Below, one piece after another: positions 35,705 through 45,998 of a stretch of 64,000 bases of DNA; the first letter of the stretch is position 1, and every line of letters begins with the position of its first letter. Source of the stretch: CALZIK01 sp046756565 (GTDB lineage Bacteria; Acidobacteriota; Thermoanaerobaculia; Multivoradales; JAHEKO01); the NCBI GenBank assembly GCA_046756565.1, contig JBHHWO010000002.1:5761-69760 (forward strand), in the 5' to 3' direction. The translations under genes were made by a program, and so were the position numbers. The notes under the pieces were generated by a model. It did no database searches. It worked only from the letters and a program-made list of their open reading frames with translations, and was not told the DNA's origin.

Positions 35705-36481
35705 TCAGTCGCGCTCGAGAAAGTTCCGGATAGCCGGGAATGACTTGATCGCTTCGATTTCGGCCCGCAGCTCCTCGACCTCGTCCTCCAGCTCCTCGAC
35801 CTCATCCTCCAGCTCCTCGAGCTCTGAAGCCCTCCCGTCGAGGGTTCCCTCGACCGTAAGGTCGCCTGCGATGTGCACATTGCCCGCGCTGTCGATGACC
35901 AGACTGTTCTCGGGACCCCCGGCCTCGATGCGGAAGATGATGGCGCCGGGCGGAATGCATTCTCCCGCGTCTACGCAGGTGCCGCCGGCATCGGAGCAGA
36001 AATTGGGATCCGGAGCGCACGGTTGCCCGTCGAATGTGCCTCCGACACAGACGCCGGCGCAATTCGCCCCGGTGCCGTCACCGCACACGAGTCCGTGATT
36101 GGTACCGCCTTCGCAGAATCCCTGGCCGCTGACGGAGACGACCCCGGCACCGCGGTCCGCGAACCCCAGAAAGCTCGTCCCCCCGTTGTTTGCGTCATTA
36201 GTGATGATCTCCCAGTCATTTTTCGGGAAGGCGGCAGTAAAACTCGTGTCGTTGAAGAAGATCCGCATGTTGTTCTCTTGCAGCATGAACGTCGTGAAAC
36301 TGAACGCTTGCTCGTTTTGGCAGTCGAATCCCAAGCAGGCGCTCCCCACGACAATGAGGTCGTCCGCGATCACCTGGTCGGCCTGGCCGGCAGACGGACC
36401 GACGGCGGCCATCACCGCCATCGCCGTGACCACCAAGGCCAGCATCCGAACAGTCGTTCCGAGCTTTCTTTGAAGGGTCAT
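35705..36481 (-). CDS. Secreted protein with C-terminal coiled coil, unknown function
   Basis: A signal peptide (MLALVVTAMAVMAAVGPSAG, cleaved near QADQ) leads into a beta-rich domain of about 95 residues (LQENNMRIFFNDTS, WEIITNDANNGGTSFLGFAD). A cysteine-rich insertion of about 60 residues with Gly and Asp follows, then the phrase FRIEAGGPENSLVIDSAGNVHIAGDLTVEGTLDG, typical of tail-fibre-like or head-domain surface proteins. The end is a heptad coiled coil (ELEELEDEVEELEDEVEEL). Total 258 residues. Trimeric surface fibre is the likely architecture. Element B lies 40 bp upstream of the start. Confidence 0.72.
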   Translation of the reverse strand: MTLQRKLGTTVRMLALVVTAMAVMAAVGPSAGQADQVIADDLIVVGSACLGFDCQNEQAFSFTTFMLQENNMRIFFNDTSFTAAFPKNDWEIITNDANNGGTSFLGFADRGAGVVSVSGQGFCEGGTNHGLVCGDGTGANCAGVCVGGTFDGQPCAPDPNFCSDAGGTCVDAGECIPPGAIIFRIEAGGPENSLVIDSAGNVHIAGDLTVEGTLDGRASELEELEDEVEELEDEVEELRAEIEAIKSFPAIRNFLERD

Positions 36482-36520
36482 GCTTTTTCCTCCTTGGTGA
36501 AGGGTCCGATCGCGAAAGAG

Positions 36521-36570
36521 CGATCTGCCTCTATCTGGGGAAACGCAAAGAGCGGAGAAAAGGGATCAAG
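36521..36570 (-). repeat. Locus element copy B, candidate promoter of the secreted-protein gene
   Basis: Ungapped comparison with copy A (39001-39050) gives about 41 of 50 identical bases. On the minus strand it begins CTTGATCCCTTTT and ends CAGATCG, 40 bp upstream of the start at 36481. Conservation outside any coding frame, at a similar distance from a start in both copies, is what a promoter would show. It is also continuous with the sigma-gene remnant on the plus strand. Confidence 0.6.
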
Positions 36571-36690
36571 GGTCCGGGAGGGCGGCCAGGAGCCCTCGAT
36601 AGCCTTCTGCCGATGGTCTACGATGAGCTTCGGACAATGGCTCATCACAAGCTCAAGGGGAACCGGAGCGATCCCCCGAGAGATAAGTGG
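36571..36690 (+). pseudogene. Remnant of an ECF sigma factor gene
   Basis: From about 36572 the plus strand resembles the intact sigma gene from its codon 15 on: GGTCCGGGAGGG, CTGCCGATGGTCTACGATGA, GCTTCGG and GCTCAAGGGGAACCGGAGCGAT match 39107-39211 almost base for base. The start codon and first codons are missing, and similarity stops after about 110 bp, where the next gene follows. Together with element B this shows a duplicated upstream-plus-sigma segment that has decayed. Confidence 0.7.
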
Positions 36691-36755
36691 CTGGTTCCTC
36701 CAAGTGGGGCTCAGGGGCGTCCCCAGATCGGGCAACTGCGGACAGCGGCGCTAGT

Positions 36756-38969
36756 CTAAAGGCTATCGATCGAGTCGACCTGGATCGTGACCCAGCTCCC
36801 CACGATGGCCCTCGAGTCGCCGTCCGAGTCAAAAACCGTACACTGGACAGCCACCGATCCCGGTGCGGCCAGAGTCACCGCACCGATGAGGGTCACGTGG
36901 GTTCGGAAGGAGGTCGGCCAACCGAAAGTGCCGGAAAGACCTGGAGGGCCGATTCCTCGAGATTCCAGCACCAGAGCTCCCGAAGCGAGTCGGCAAAGGA
37001 CAGCGGAGCTCTGGATGATCGACGAGATCACAATATCGGTCAGCCATAGACCCGTATTGGCGATAACGACGTATTTCCCCGCGTCGAGGCTCACGCTTGA
37101 GACTTCCGTGAAGGTCGGAAACTCTGTGTCGATCGAAACTTGGGCTCCGGTGAATTGCCGGTAGCCCGCCTTCGTCTTGAGAGCCACGGAATCCAGGCCA
37201 TCGAGAAGGTCGGCGTTCAGAGTACTCCCCGGGCCGTCTCCGGCCAGTGCGATCGACATGACCTCCGCGTCCCTCGCGATCTCATCTGCAATCCGCGCTT
37301 CCGCAACGGTGCCAGTACTGATATTGCTCCCGTCGAGGTTGGTGAAGAGCGGCCCTTCGCAAGCTTGGCCGTTGCAGGTCGTGTGCGGCCCGGCAACTAC
37401 TCCCAGATTGGTCAGGGCCCCGGCCACATCCGTCGCACCCGTGCCGCCTTGCACCACCGGCACCGGGCCAATCGGCGCCCCGTCTGTGGTCAGCGCCAGG
37501 CTCCACGAGGCGAGACTGCCGTCGTCCGCCCCCTCAAACACATCCTGAACAAAGAGTTGCCATTCTCCGACCGGGTCGATCCCGTCGAAATCCGACAGGC
37601 TCGTACCGTAGGGACCGGAAGGAGCCGGCGCGGGAAGGTCCTCCGGAATGTTCACCGAGGGCCGGTATGATCCTGCGAGCGGGTTGGTTGTTAAACCGAT
37701 CGTCTGGCCGGCCTCATCATCAAAGGTGAGATCGACGTTCGTTACTCCGGGACCCCCGCCACCCACAACGCTCATGAGAAGAACGGCCTGGCCCGTCGGA
37801 GCGACAAGCAAGACCCGCATATCCAGCGGAAAGGTGTGAGTGAGCTCGGTGAGGGTCACGTTCACATCGACCAGAGCTGCGCCGCCGAAGGACGCAACCG
37901 TCAGGGTCGACGGATAGGGTGTGGCCGCCGCGGCCCCGATTGTCACTGCTGCTCCGCCAGGCACCGATGTGGTCTCCGGAAAGGGAGCCACACACACTGG
38001 CGCGCCAGCGTCCACTTGCGCGAGGAATCGCCCCGAGGGGCAGTCGAGCGCCTCGAGGGCCGCCGTCAGTTCGGCGTCGCGGGCTACGACGGGATCGATT
38101 CGCGGCTCAGCCACGGTACCCATGCTCAAGTTGCTGGCGTTGAGATTCGTGAAGTTGGTCGCATCGCAGGTCGCACCGTCGCAGGTCGTGTCCGTATCTG
38201 TCGTGTGCGCTCCTCCGACCACCCCCAGGCTGGTGCGGGCTCCAGCGGCATCCGTCGCTCCCGTCCCGCCGTTGGCCAACGCGACGGTCCCGGTCACGTT
38301 GGCCGCCGTACCACTGATGTCGATCCCCGCCGTCCCCGCTGAGAGGTTCGCCGGATCGAGATCGGTCAGCCAAGTACCGCTGCCGGAAAAGGAAGTCGCA
38401 TCCACGTTGCCATCCACACTCAACTGTGTCCCGGGAGGGGGTGCCAAGGGCGTCGGAGTCTCGGCTGAAGGTCCTTGCTGCGACTCTCTTTTGCTCTCGA
38501 CTTCAACGGTCGTTGCATCCCTGCCCTGGACGGCAAGATAACGTTGAACCGCCTCGAACGCCTCCTTGAACTCGAGTTCGCTCGGGCCCGCCGCCACCTG
38601 AAACAGCGCCGCTTCCGACCACATGCCGGGAGCGTCGTCCTCGCCCATCGCCCGCACCGACCAGGCATAGCGCCCGCCGCGCTCCAGGCAGCGGTCGAGT
38701 GGTGGTGTCCAGCCCAGAGCGGCGCCGCGCAGGGCCTGCTGGATCACCGGCCGCGCCTCCTCGCTGCCCTCCTGGACCTCGACCACGACCAACTCGTAGC
38801 TCTCGGCTCCCGGGACCGCGCTCCAACTGAAGGTCGGACAAGGGTCCCCGATCAGGGCGCCCGAGAGGCTGCCCGGGGACACCGCCACCGGGATCTCGGC
38901 TCCGGACCAGGCCGCGGCGGCAATGAGTACGCTCCAAGCACTGTGTATCTGTATTCGCTTGTTGCGCAT
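36756..38969 (-). CDS. Large secreted protein with P-domain and tail-fibre-like repeats
   Basis: Start at 38969 is supported by AAGGAG 8 bp upstream. After a signal peptide comes a fibronectin-like or sugar-binding-like beta domain (CPTFSWSAVPGAESYELVVVE). Two copies of the phage-tail-fibre phrase NGGTGATDAAGARTSLGV / QGGTGATDVAGALTNLGV flank a proprotein-convertase P-domain, recognised by TELTHTFPLDMRVLLVAPTG and DFDGIDPVGEWQLFVQDVFE. The C-terminal 130 residues form a beta domain of unknown type. It has 737 residues. P-domains outside proteases often act in binding. A surface fibre or adhesin is likely; no catalytic site is visible. Confidence 0.75.
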   Translation of the reverse strand: MRNKRIQIHSAWSVLIAAAAWSGAEIPVAVSPGSLSGALIGDPCPTFSWSAVPGAESYELVVVEVQEGSEEARPVIQQALRGAALGWTPPLDRCLERGGRYAWSVRAMGEDDAPGMWSEAALFQVAAGPSELEFKEAFEAVQRYLAVQGRDATTVEVESKRESQQGPSAETPTPLAPPPGTQLSVDGNVDATSFSGSGTWLTDLDPANLSAGTAGIDISGTAANVTGTVALANGGTGATDAAGARTSLGVVGGAHTTDTDTTCDGATCDATNFTNLNASNLSMGTVAEPRIDPVVARDAELTAALEALDCPSGRFLAQVDAGAPVCVAPFPETTSVPGGAAVTIGAAAATPYPSTLTVASFGGAALVDVNVTLTELTHTFPLDMRVLLVAPTGQAVLLMSVVGGGGPGVTNVDLTFDDEAGQTIGLTTNPLAGSYRPSVNIPEDLPAPAPSGPYGTSLSDFDGIDPVGEWQLFVQDVFEGADDGSLASWSLALTTDGAPIGPVPVVQGGTGATDVAGALTNLGVVAGPHTTCNGQACEGPLFTNLDGSNISTGTVAEARIADEIARDAEVMSIALAGDGPGSTLNADLLDGLDSVALKTKAGYRQFTGAQVSIDTEFPTFTEVSSVSLDAGKYVVIANTGLWLTDIVISSIIQSSAVLCRLASGALVLESRGIGPPGLSGTFGWPTSFRTHVTLIGAVTLAAPGSVAVQCTVFDSDGDSRAIVGSWVTIQVDSIDSL

Positions 38970-39000
38970 CGAGTGTCTCCTTCCCAAGGGCTGCCGAAGG

Positions 39001-39050
39001 TCGTCTGCCTCTATCTCAGGAAACGCAGAGCGCCGGAAAAAGGGATCAAG
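39001..39050 (-). repeat. Locus element copy A between the secreted-protein and sigma-factor genes
   Basis: This copy lies 32 bp upstream of the minus-strand secreted-protein gene (38969) and 18 bp upstream of the plus-strand sigma gene (39068). On the minus strand it opens with TTGATCCCTTTTTCCGGCG, and its last ten bases on the plus strand, AGGGATCAAG, are identical in copy B. It is well placed to act as an autoregulated ECF promoter serving one or both genes. Confidence 0.6.
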
Positions 39051-39067
39051 CGGTATCCTGTCGGCGG

Positions 39068-39637
39068 ATGGGAGGTGAGATTACCCAGCTTCTGGATGTC
39101 GTCCGGGAGGGAGACCGGGAGGCTCTCAATCGCCTCTTGCCGCTGGTCTACGGTGAGCTTCGGACTCTGGCTCACCGCCAGCTCAAGGGGAATCGGGGCG
39201 ATGCGTCTCTCAACACCACGGCCCTGGTGCACGAGGCCTATCTCAAGCTGGTCGATCAGGGCCGGGCGGACTGGAAGGACCGCCGGCATTTTCTGGCGGT
39301 GGCGGCGACCGCCATGCGCCATCTCGTGATCGACCACGCCCGGCGCCGGACGGCGCAGAAGCGCGGAGGCGGGACAAGGCACACACTCCTGGACGAAGGC
39401 CGAATCGGGATCGAGGCCCGGGCGGCTCGGTTGCTCGCCCTGGACGAGGCGTTGGAGAACCTGGCCGGTCTCGACGGGCGTCTGGCTCGCCTGGTCGAGC
39501 TGCGCTTCTTCGGGGGTCTCACCGTTGCGGAGTCGGCCGGCGTCCTCGAGGTCTCCGAGCCCACCGTGAAACGGGACTGGCGCAAGGCCAAGGCCCTGCT
39601 CTACCGGACGTTGAACGAGGACACTGCGCCGGGGTGA
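39068..39637 (+). CDS. ECF-type RNA polymerase sigma factor
   Basis: The protein has 189 residues. Region 2 covers QLLDVVREGDREALNRLLPLVYGELRTLAH and the DNA-melting helix near ALVHEAYLKL. Region 4 is LVELRFFGGLTVAESAGVLEVSEPTVKRDWRKAKALL. The linker RRRTAQKRGGGTRHTLLDE is typical of the sigma factors that in Acidobacteriota and Planctomycetota are partnered by Ser/Thr kinases in place of an anti-sigma factor. The kinase gene follows directly. Activity may depend on phosphorylation. No anti-sigma gene is present. Element A precedes the start. Confidence 0.93.
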   Translation: MGGEITQLLDVVREGDREALNRLLPLVYGELRTLAHRQLKGNRGDASLNTTALVHEAYLKLVDQGRADWKDRRHFLAVAATAMRHLVIDHARRRTAQKRGGGTRHTLLDEGRIGIEARAARLLALDEALENLAGLDGRLARLVELRFFGGLTVAESAGVLEVSEPTVKRDWRKAKALLYRTLNEDTAPG

Positions 39638-39729
39638 GCGGTCTCGCGGCAGGGCCTGCCTGGGGGCGAGCGCCGGTGGGCCTGCCAAGCGCGGTAAGAT
39701 TCTCAACACCTAAACCGGGTGCCAGCATC

Positions 39730-42749
<3,020 letters not shown>

Positions 42750-42753
<4 letters not shown>

Positions 42754-43688
42754 GAGCGGTTCAGAGCCATGAGCTCCGACTTCGTTCCGGCCCTTAGAAC
42801 ATGGCTGGGCAGGCTCCGGCCGAGGAAGCCTGCGATCCGCTCCGACGCCTCTCGGACGCGATCCAGGTCCACGCCGGTCTCGATGCCCATCTCCGAGCAC
42901 ATATAGACGAAGTCCTCGGTGGCGATGTTCCCGCTAGCACCCTTCATGATCGGTGTTCCCCCGAGGCCGCCGAAGGCGGTGTCGAAGGAATCGACTCCCT
43001 CTTCGAGCGCCGCCAGCGCGTTGGCCAGCGCCATGCCACGAGTGTTGTGCAGGTGGAGCCAGAGCCGACGGCCGGCCAGGACCTCCTGCACCTCTCGTAC
43101 CGAGGAGCGAACCTGGCGGGGATTGGCCAGACCGTAGGAATCGGCCACGCCGATCGCCGCGGCTCCGAGTCCGATGAAACGCTCGGTCAGCTCGATCACT
43201 CGCTCGATCGGCACATCGCCCTCGATCGGGCAGCCCAGGGCGACGCCGAATACCACGGACGCATCGATCCCCCGCTCTTGGGCACTCTCCGCGATGCGCG
43301 CAAAGCGCTCGGCCGATTCACTGATCGATAGGCCGACGTTGGTCTGGTTGTAGCTCTCAGTCGCACAGACCACCACGCGTATCTCGTCGATTCCTCCGAC
43401 CTCGAGGGCACGTTGAGCACCCTCGAGATTCGGCACGAGTGCGCTGAGGCGGACATTCCACCGATCTTTGACAGCCGCCAGGACCTCGGCGGCATCCGCC
43501 ATCTGCGGTATGACCCGCGGATGAGCGAACGCGGTCACCTCGATCTCGCCCAGCCCGGCACTGGCCAACCCTTCGACCGTTGCTACCTTCAGATCGGTCG
43601 GAACGAACCGGTCCTCCATCTGGAAGCCGTCGCGCGGGCCGACCTCGATCAGGCGGACGCGCTCGGGCAGATTGTCACTCGGCGTCAT
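42750..43688 (-). CDS. HMG-CoA lyase-like protein lacking the catalytic cysteine
   Basis: The TIM-barrel lyase family is clear: GPRDGFQME (17-25) with the metal and catalytic residues R19 and D20, HLHNTRG with H212 and H214, and ATESYNQTNVG. The signature loop, normally GLGGCPYAPGASGN, reads GLGGTPIMKGASGN, so T245 replaces the catalytic cysteine. It has 312 residues, and the start at 43688 lies 14 bp inside the VOC gene. In 3-hydroxy-3-methylglutaryl-CoA lyase the cysteine acts in acid-base catalysis, so this protein may use another mechanism or another 3-hydroxyacyl-CoA. The CoA-transferase in the operon could make its substrate. Its end overlaps the converging kinase gene by 4 bp. Confidence 0.85.
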
Positions 43689-44079
43689 CTTGAACCAGCT
43701 GCAGGTAGACGCCGAAGGTCTCATCCATTTCCAGATCGACCAGCAGCCAACCCTCGACCCCCCGACGCGGGACTCGATTGACGAGTCGTATCCCCTCGCC
43801 CTCGATGCGCTCAGCCTCCGCTGTGACGTCGTCAACTTGAAAGCCGGCATGGAAGAAGCCCTCTCCGTGCTCCTCGAGGAAACTCGAGACCGGCCCGTCC
43901 CCCACAGGTTGCACAAGCACCAGCCAGACGTTGTCGAGCTCGAAGCGCACCAGCTCGACGCCACGGTCGTCGAGCCGTTCTCTGCCCAGCGGCTCGATGC
44001 CGAAGATCCGCGAGTATCTTTCTGCCGCCGCGTCCAGATCGCGAACCACAAAGTCGATGTGATGCACGCGTCTCAGCAC
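43675..44079 (-). CDS. VOC-superfamily (glyoxalase/methylmalonyl-CoA epimerase-like) protein
   Basis: Two beta-alpha-beta-beta-beta modules fill the 134 residues: VHHIDFVVRDLDAAAERYSRIFG and, in the second half, FFHAGFQVDDVTAEAERI. H7 and a histidine near residue 78 (FFHAGF) plus E118 (DLEMDETFGV) are candidate metal ligands in the order H, H, E. The size and the opening HHIDFVV resemble methylmalonyl-CoA epimerase, but the family also includes dioxygenases and lyases. It starts 1 bp after the amidohydrolase stop and overlaps the lyase gene, so it should act in the same pathway, perhaps as an epimerase of an acyl-CoA intermediate. Confidence 0.8.
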   Translation of the reverse strand: MLRRVHHIDFVVRDLDAAAERYSRIFGIEPLGRERLDDRGVELVRFELDNVWLVLVQPVGDGPVSSFLEEHGEGFFHAGFQVDDVTAEAERIEGEGIRLVNRVPRRGVEGWLLVDLEMDETFGVYLQLVQDDAE

Positions 44080-44080
44080 A

Positions 44081-44743
44081 TCAGCCGCCGCCTACCGAGA
44101 GGCCCTGGATGTAGGTCAAAACTGCGTCAAGCTCGGTCACGTCGCCGTACTTGCCCTGAATGTCCAGCAGATTGGCTCGGTGCGCTTCCGGCGAGCGGTC
44201 GCCGACACACTCCTCCGGCACGATCGGGCGGAACCCGTGCTGCAGCGCATCAACAGCAGTCGCGCGAATACAACCGCTGGTGGTCGCGCCCGAGACGATG
44301 AGTGTGTCGACAGACCGCGCAGTCAGTTCCGAGGCCAACCCAGTGCCGAAGAAGGCTGACGCGTATTGCTTCTCAATCAGCACTTCCTGTGGACGACGCT
44401 CCAGGCGTGGATCCAGCTCGACCTCCTCGCTACCCCGTATTAGAACCGCCAGCGAGGGCACCTTGCGCACAAACACCCCGGCATCGCTGAGGTCAGGGCT
44501 GTAGGCTGTCGTCGTGAAATAGACTGGCACCTCTATGGACCGCGCGCTATCCAGCAAGCGGCGAGTTGCTCCCACTACGGCATCCAGATCGGAACCCAGC
44601 GGAGAGGAGACTCTGGTGAAGCCTAGAATGAGATCGACGACCAACACGGCTGGCCGGCGGCCAAAGCCCATCTCGCCGGCAAGGCCCTTCGCCGCATACT
44701 CGGCCAGCACGTTCTCAGCGGAACGATCCGGTTCATCCGCCAT
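44081..44743 (-). CDS. Isochorismatase-fold amidohydrolase, N-carbamoylsarcosine amidase-like
   Basis: The ATG at 44743 has GAGG 5 bp upstream and gives 220 residues. The catalytic triad D37 (LVVDLILGF), K125 (IEKQYASAFFGTGL) and C158 (SGATTSGCIRATAVDA) is intact. The N-terminal extension ending GFGRRPAVLVVD and the GATTSGC phrase place it with N-carbamoylsarcosine amidase and maleamate amidase. Such enzymes hydrolyse a carbamoyl or amide group with release of ammonia. A two-subunit ATP-dependent hydantoinase is encoded divergently in the same island, and its product class (N-carbamoyl amino acids) would suit this enzyme. Exact substrate is not decidable from sequence. Confidence 0.85.
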   Translation of the reverse strand: MADEPDRSAENVLAEYAAKGLAGEMGFGRRPAVLVVDLILGFTRVSSPLGSDLDAVVGATRRLLDSARSIEVPVYFTTTAYSPDLSDAGVFVRKVPSLAVLIRGSEEVELDPRLERRPQEVLIEKQYASAFFGTGLASELTARSVDTLIVSGATTSGCIRATAVDALQHGFRPIVPEECVGDRSPEAHRANLLDIQGKYGDVTELDAVLTYIQGLSVGGG

Positions 44744-44766
44744 TGCAACCTCGTTGGTGGCTCCGG

Positions 44767-45972
44767 TTAGATGACACCCTTCTCCTCGAGGGACTCGATC
44801 TCTTGCTCCGAGAGCCCGAGAACACCTCCCAGAATCTCGTGGTTGTGAGCGCCCACCGGCGGCCCCGCCCATTCGGTAGAGCCTGGGGTTGCCGATAGCT
44901 TCGGCAGAATCGCCGGTACCTGGAGGGACTTGCCGCCGGCCTCGACCTCTTCGAACAGGCCTCTCGCCTGGAAGTGTGGGTCCTTGACCATCTCTTCCAC
45001 GCTGTAGATCGGCCCTGCCGGAACGCCCGCTTCCTCGAGTTTCGCGAGCACCCCTTCAACCGTCAGATGCGACGTCCATTCAGCGATCGCGCCATCGACC
45101 TCCTGCTGGTGCTCCACGCGGCCCGGGTTGTCGGCGAACCGCTCGTCCTCCGCCATCTCCGGCCTGCCCGCGGCCCGCATCAACCGTCTGAAGATGGAGT
45201 CGCCATTGCCGCCGATAATGACCCAGCGCCCGTTCTTGCACGGATACGTGTTCGTCGGCACGATCCCGGTGATCGTCGAGCCCGATGGCTGCCGAACCAC
45301 TCCGCAGCGATCGTATTCAGGAACCACCGCCTCCATCATGTTGAATACCGATTCGTAAATAGCGGTATCGACGAGCTGGCCTGCCGTGCCAGCGCGCTGC
45401 CCGCGATCTCGATGATAGAGCGCCATGACAATTCCGAATGTGGCGTGGAGCGCGGCCAGCGAGTCGCCTAGGCTCAGGTTGGGCCGCACCGGCGGCTGGC
45501 CTGGAAGTCCGTTGACATAGCGAAAGCCGCCGACACCCTCGCACACGGATGCGTAGCCGGGCAGACTCGCGTAGGGACCGTCCTGACCGTATCCGGAGAT
45601 TCTGCAGTAGATCAGTCCCGGATTCGTGGCTTCGATCTCATCCGGACCCAGACCCCACTTCTCCATGGTTCCGGGCCGGAAGTTTTCGATCAGAACGTCC
45701 ACCTGGTCGGCGAGACGTCGCGCCAGCCGTCGTCCCTCTTCTTCCCGCAGATTGAGCGTAATGCACTTTTTGTTGCGGCCCAGCGTGTACCACCAAACAG
45801 CAGTACCACTGTCGTCGAGAACTCTCCAGCCGCGGACCGCATCGCCCTTGCCCGGTGGCTCGATCTTGATGACCTCGGCTCCAAAATAGCCGAGCAACGT
45901 GCCCGCGAAGGGACCCGCCATGAGCTGGCCCATCTCGAGAACTTTCACGCCAGCGAGTGGCTTTTTCCCCAA
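44767..45972 (-). CDS. Family III CoA-transferase (CaiB/BaiF type)
   Basis: The enzyme moves CoA between carboxylic acids through an acyl-enzyme anhydride. It has 401 residues; the N-terminus LAGVKVLEMGQLMAGPFAGTLLGYFGAEVIKIEPP is characteristic, the catalytic aspartate is D170 in LSLGDSLAALHA, and NFRPGTMEKWGL and GRISGYGQ-like (CRISGYGQDGPYA) phrases follow. It lies 26 bp after the TonB receptor in the same direction. Within the island it is the likely activating step that makes a CoA ester for the lyase-like enzyme. The donor CoA ester and acceptor acid are unknown. Confidence 0.93.
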   Translation of the reverse strand: MGKKPLAGVKVLEMGQLMAGPFAGTLLGYFGAEVIKIEPPGKGDAVRGWRVLDDSGTAVWWYTLGRNKKCITLNLREEEGRRLARRLADQVDVLIENFRPGTMEKWGLGPDEIEATNPGLIYCRISGYGQDGPYASLPGYASVCEGVGGFRYVNGLPGQPPVRPNLSLGDSLAALHATFGIVMALYHRDRGQRAGTAGQLVDTAIYESVFNMMEAVVPEYDRCGVVRQPSGSTITGIVPTNTYPCKNGRWVIIGGNGDSIFRRLMRAAGRPEMAEDERFADNPGRVEHQQEVDGAIAEWTSHLTVEGVLAKLEEAGVPAGPIYSVEEMVKDPHFQARGLFEEVEAGGKSLQVPAILPKLSATPGSTEWAGPPVGAHNHEILGGVLGLSEQEIESLEEKGVI

Positions 45973-45998
45973 GCCGATTCTCCCGCTGCGAGAGTTGG

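Noticed and set aside
36478..36735. Small minus-strand frame upstream of the secreted-protein gene
   Set aside because: It is the antisense of the decayed sigma-gene copy and matches the antisense of the intact sigma gene, so it has no independent coding support.
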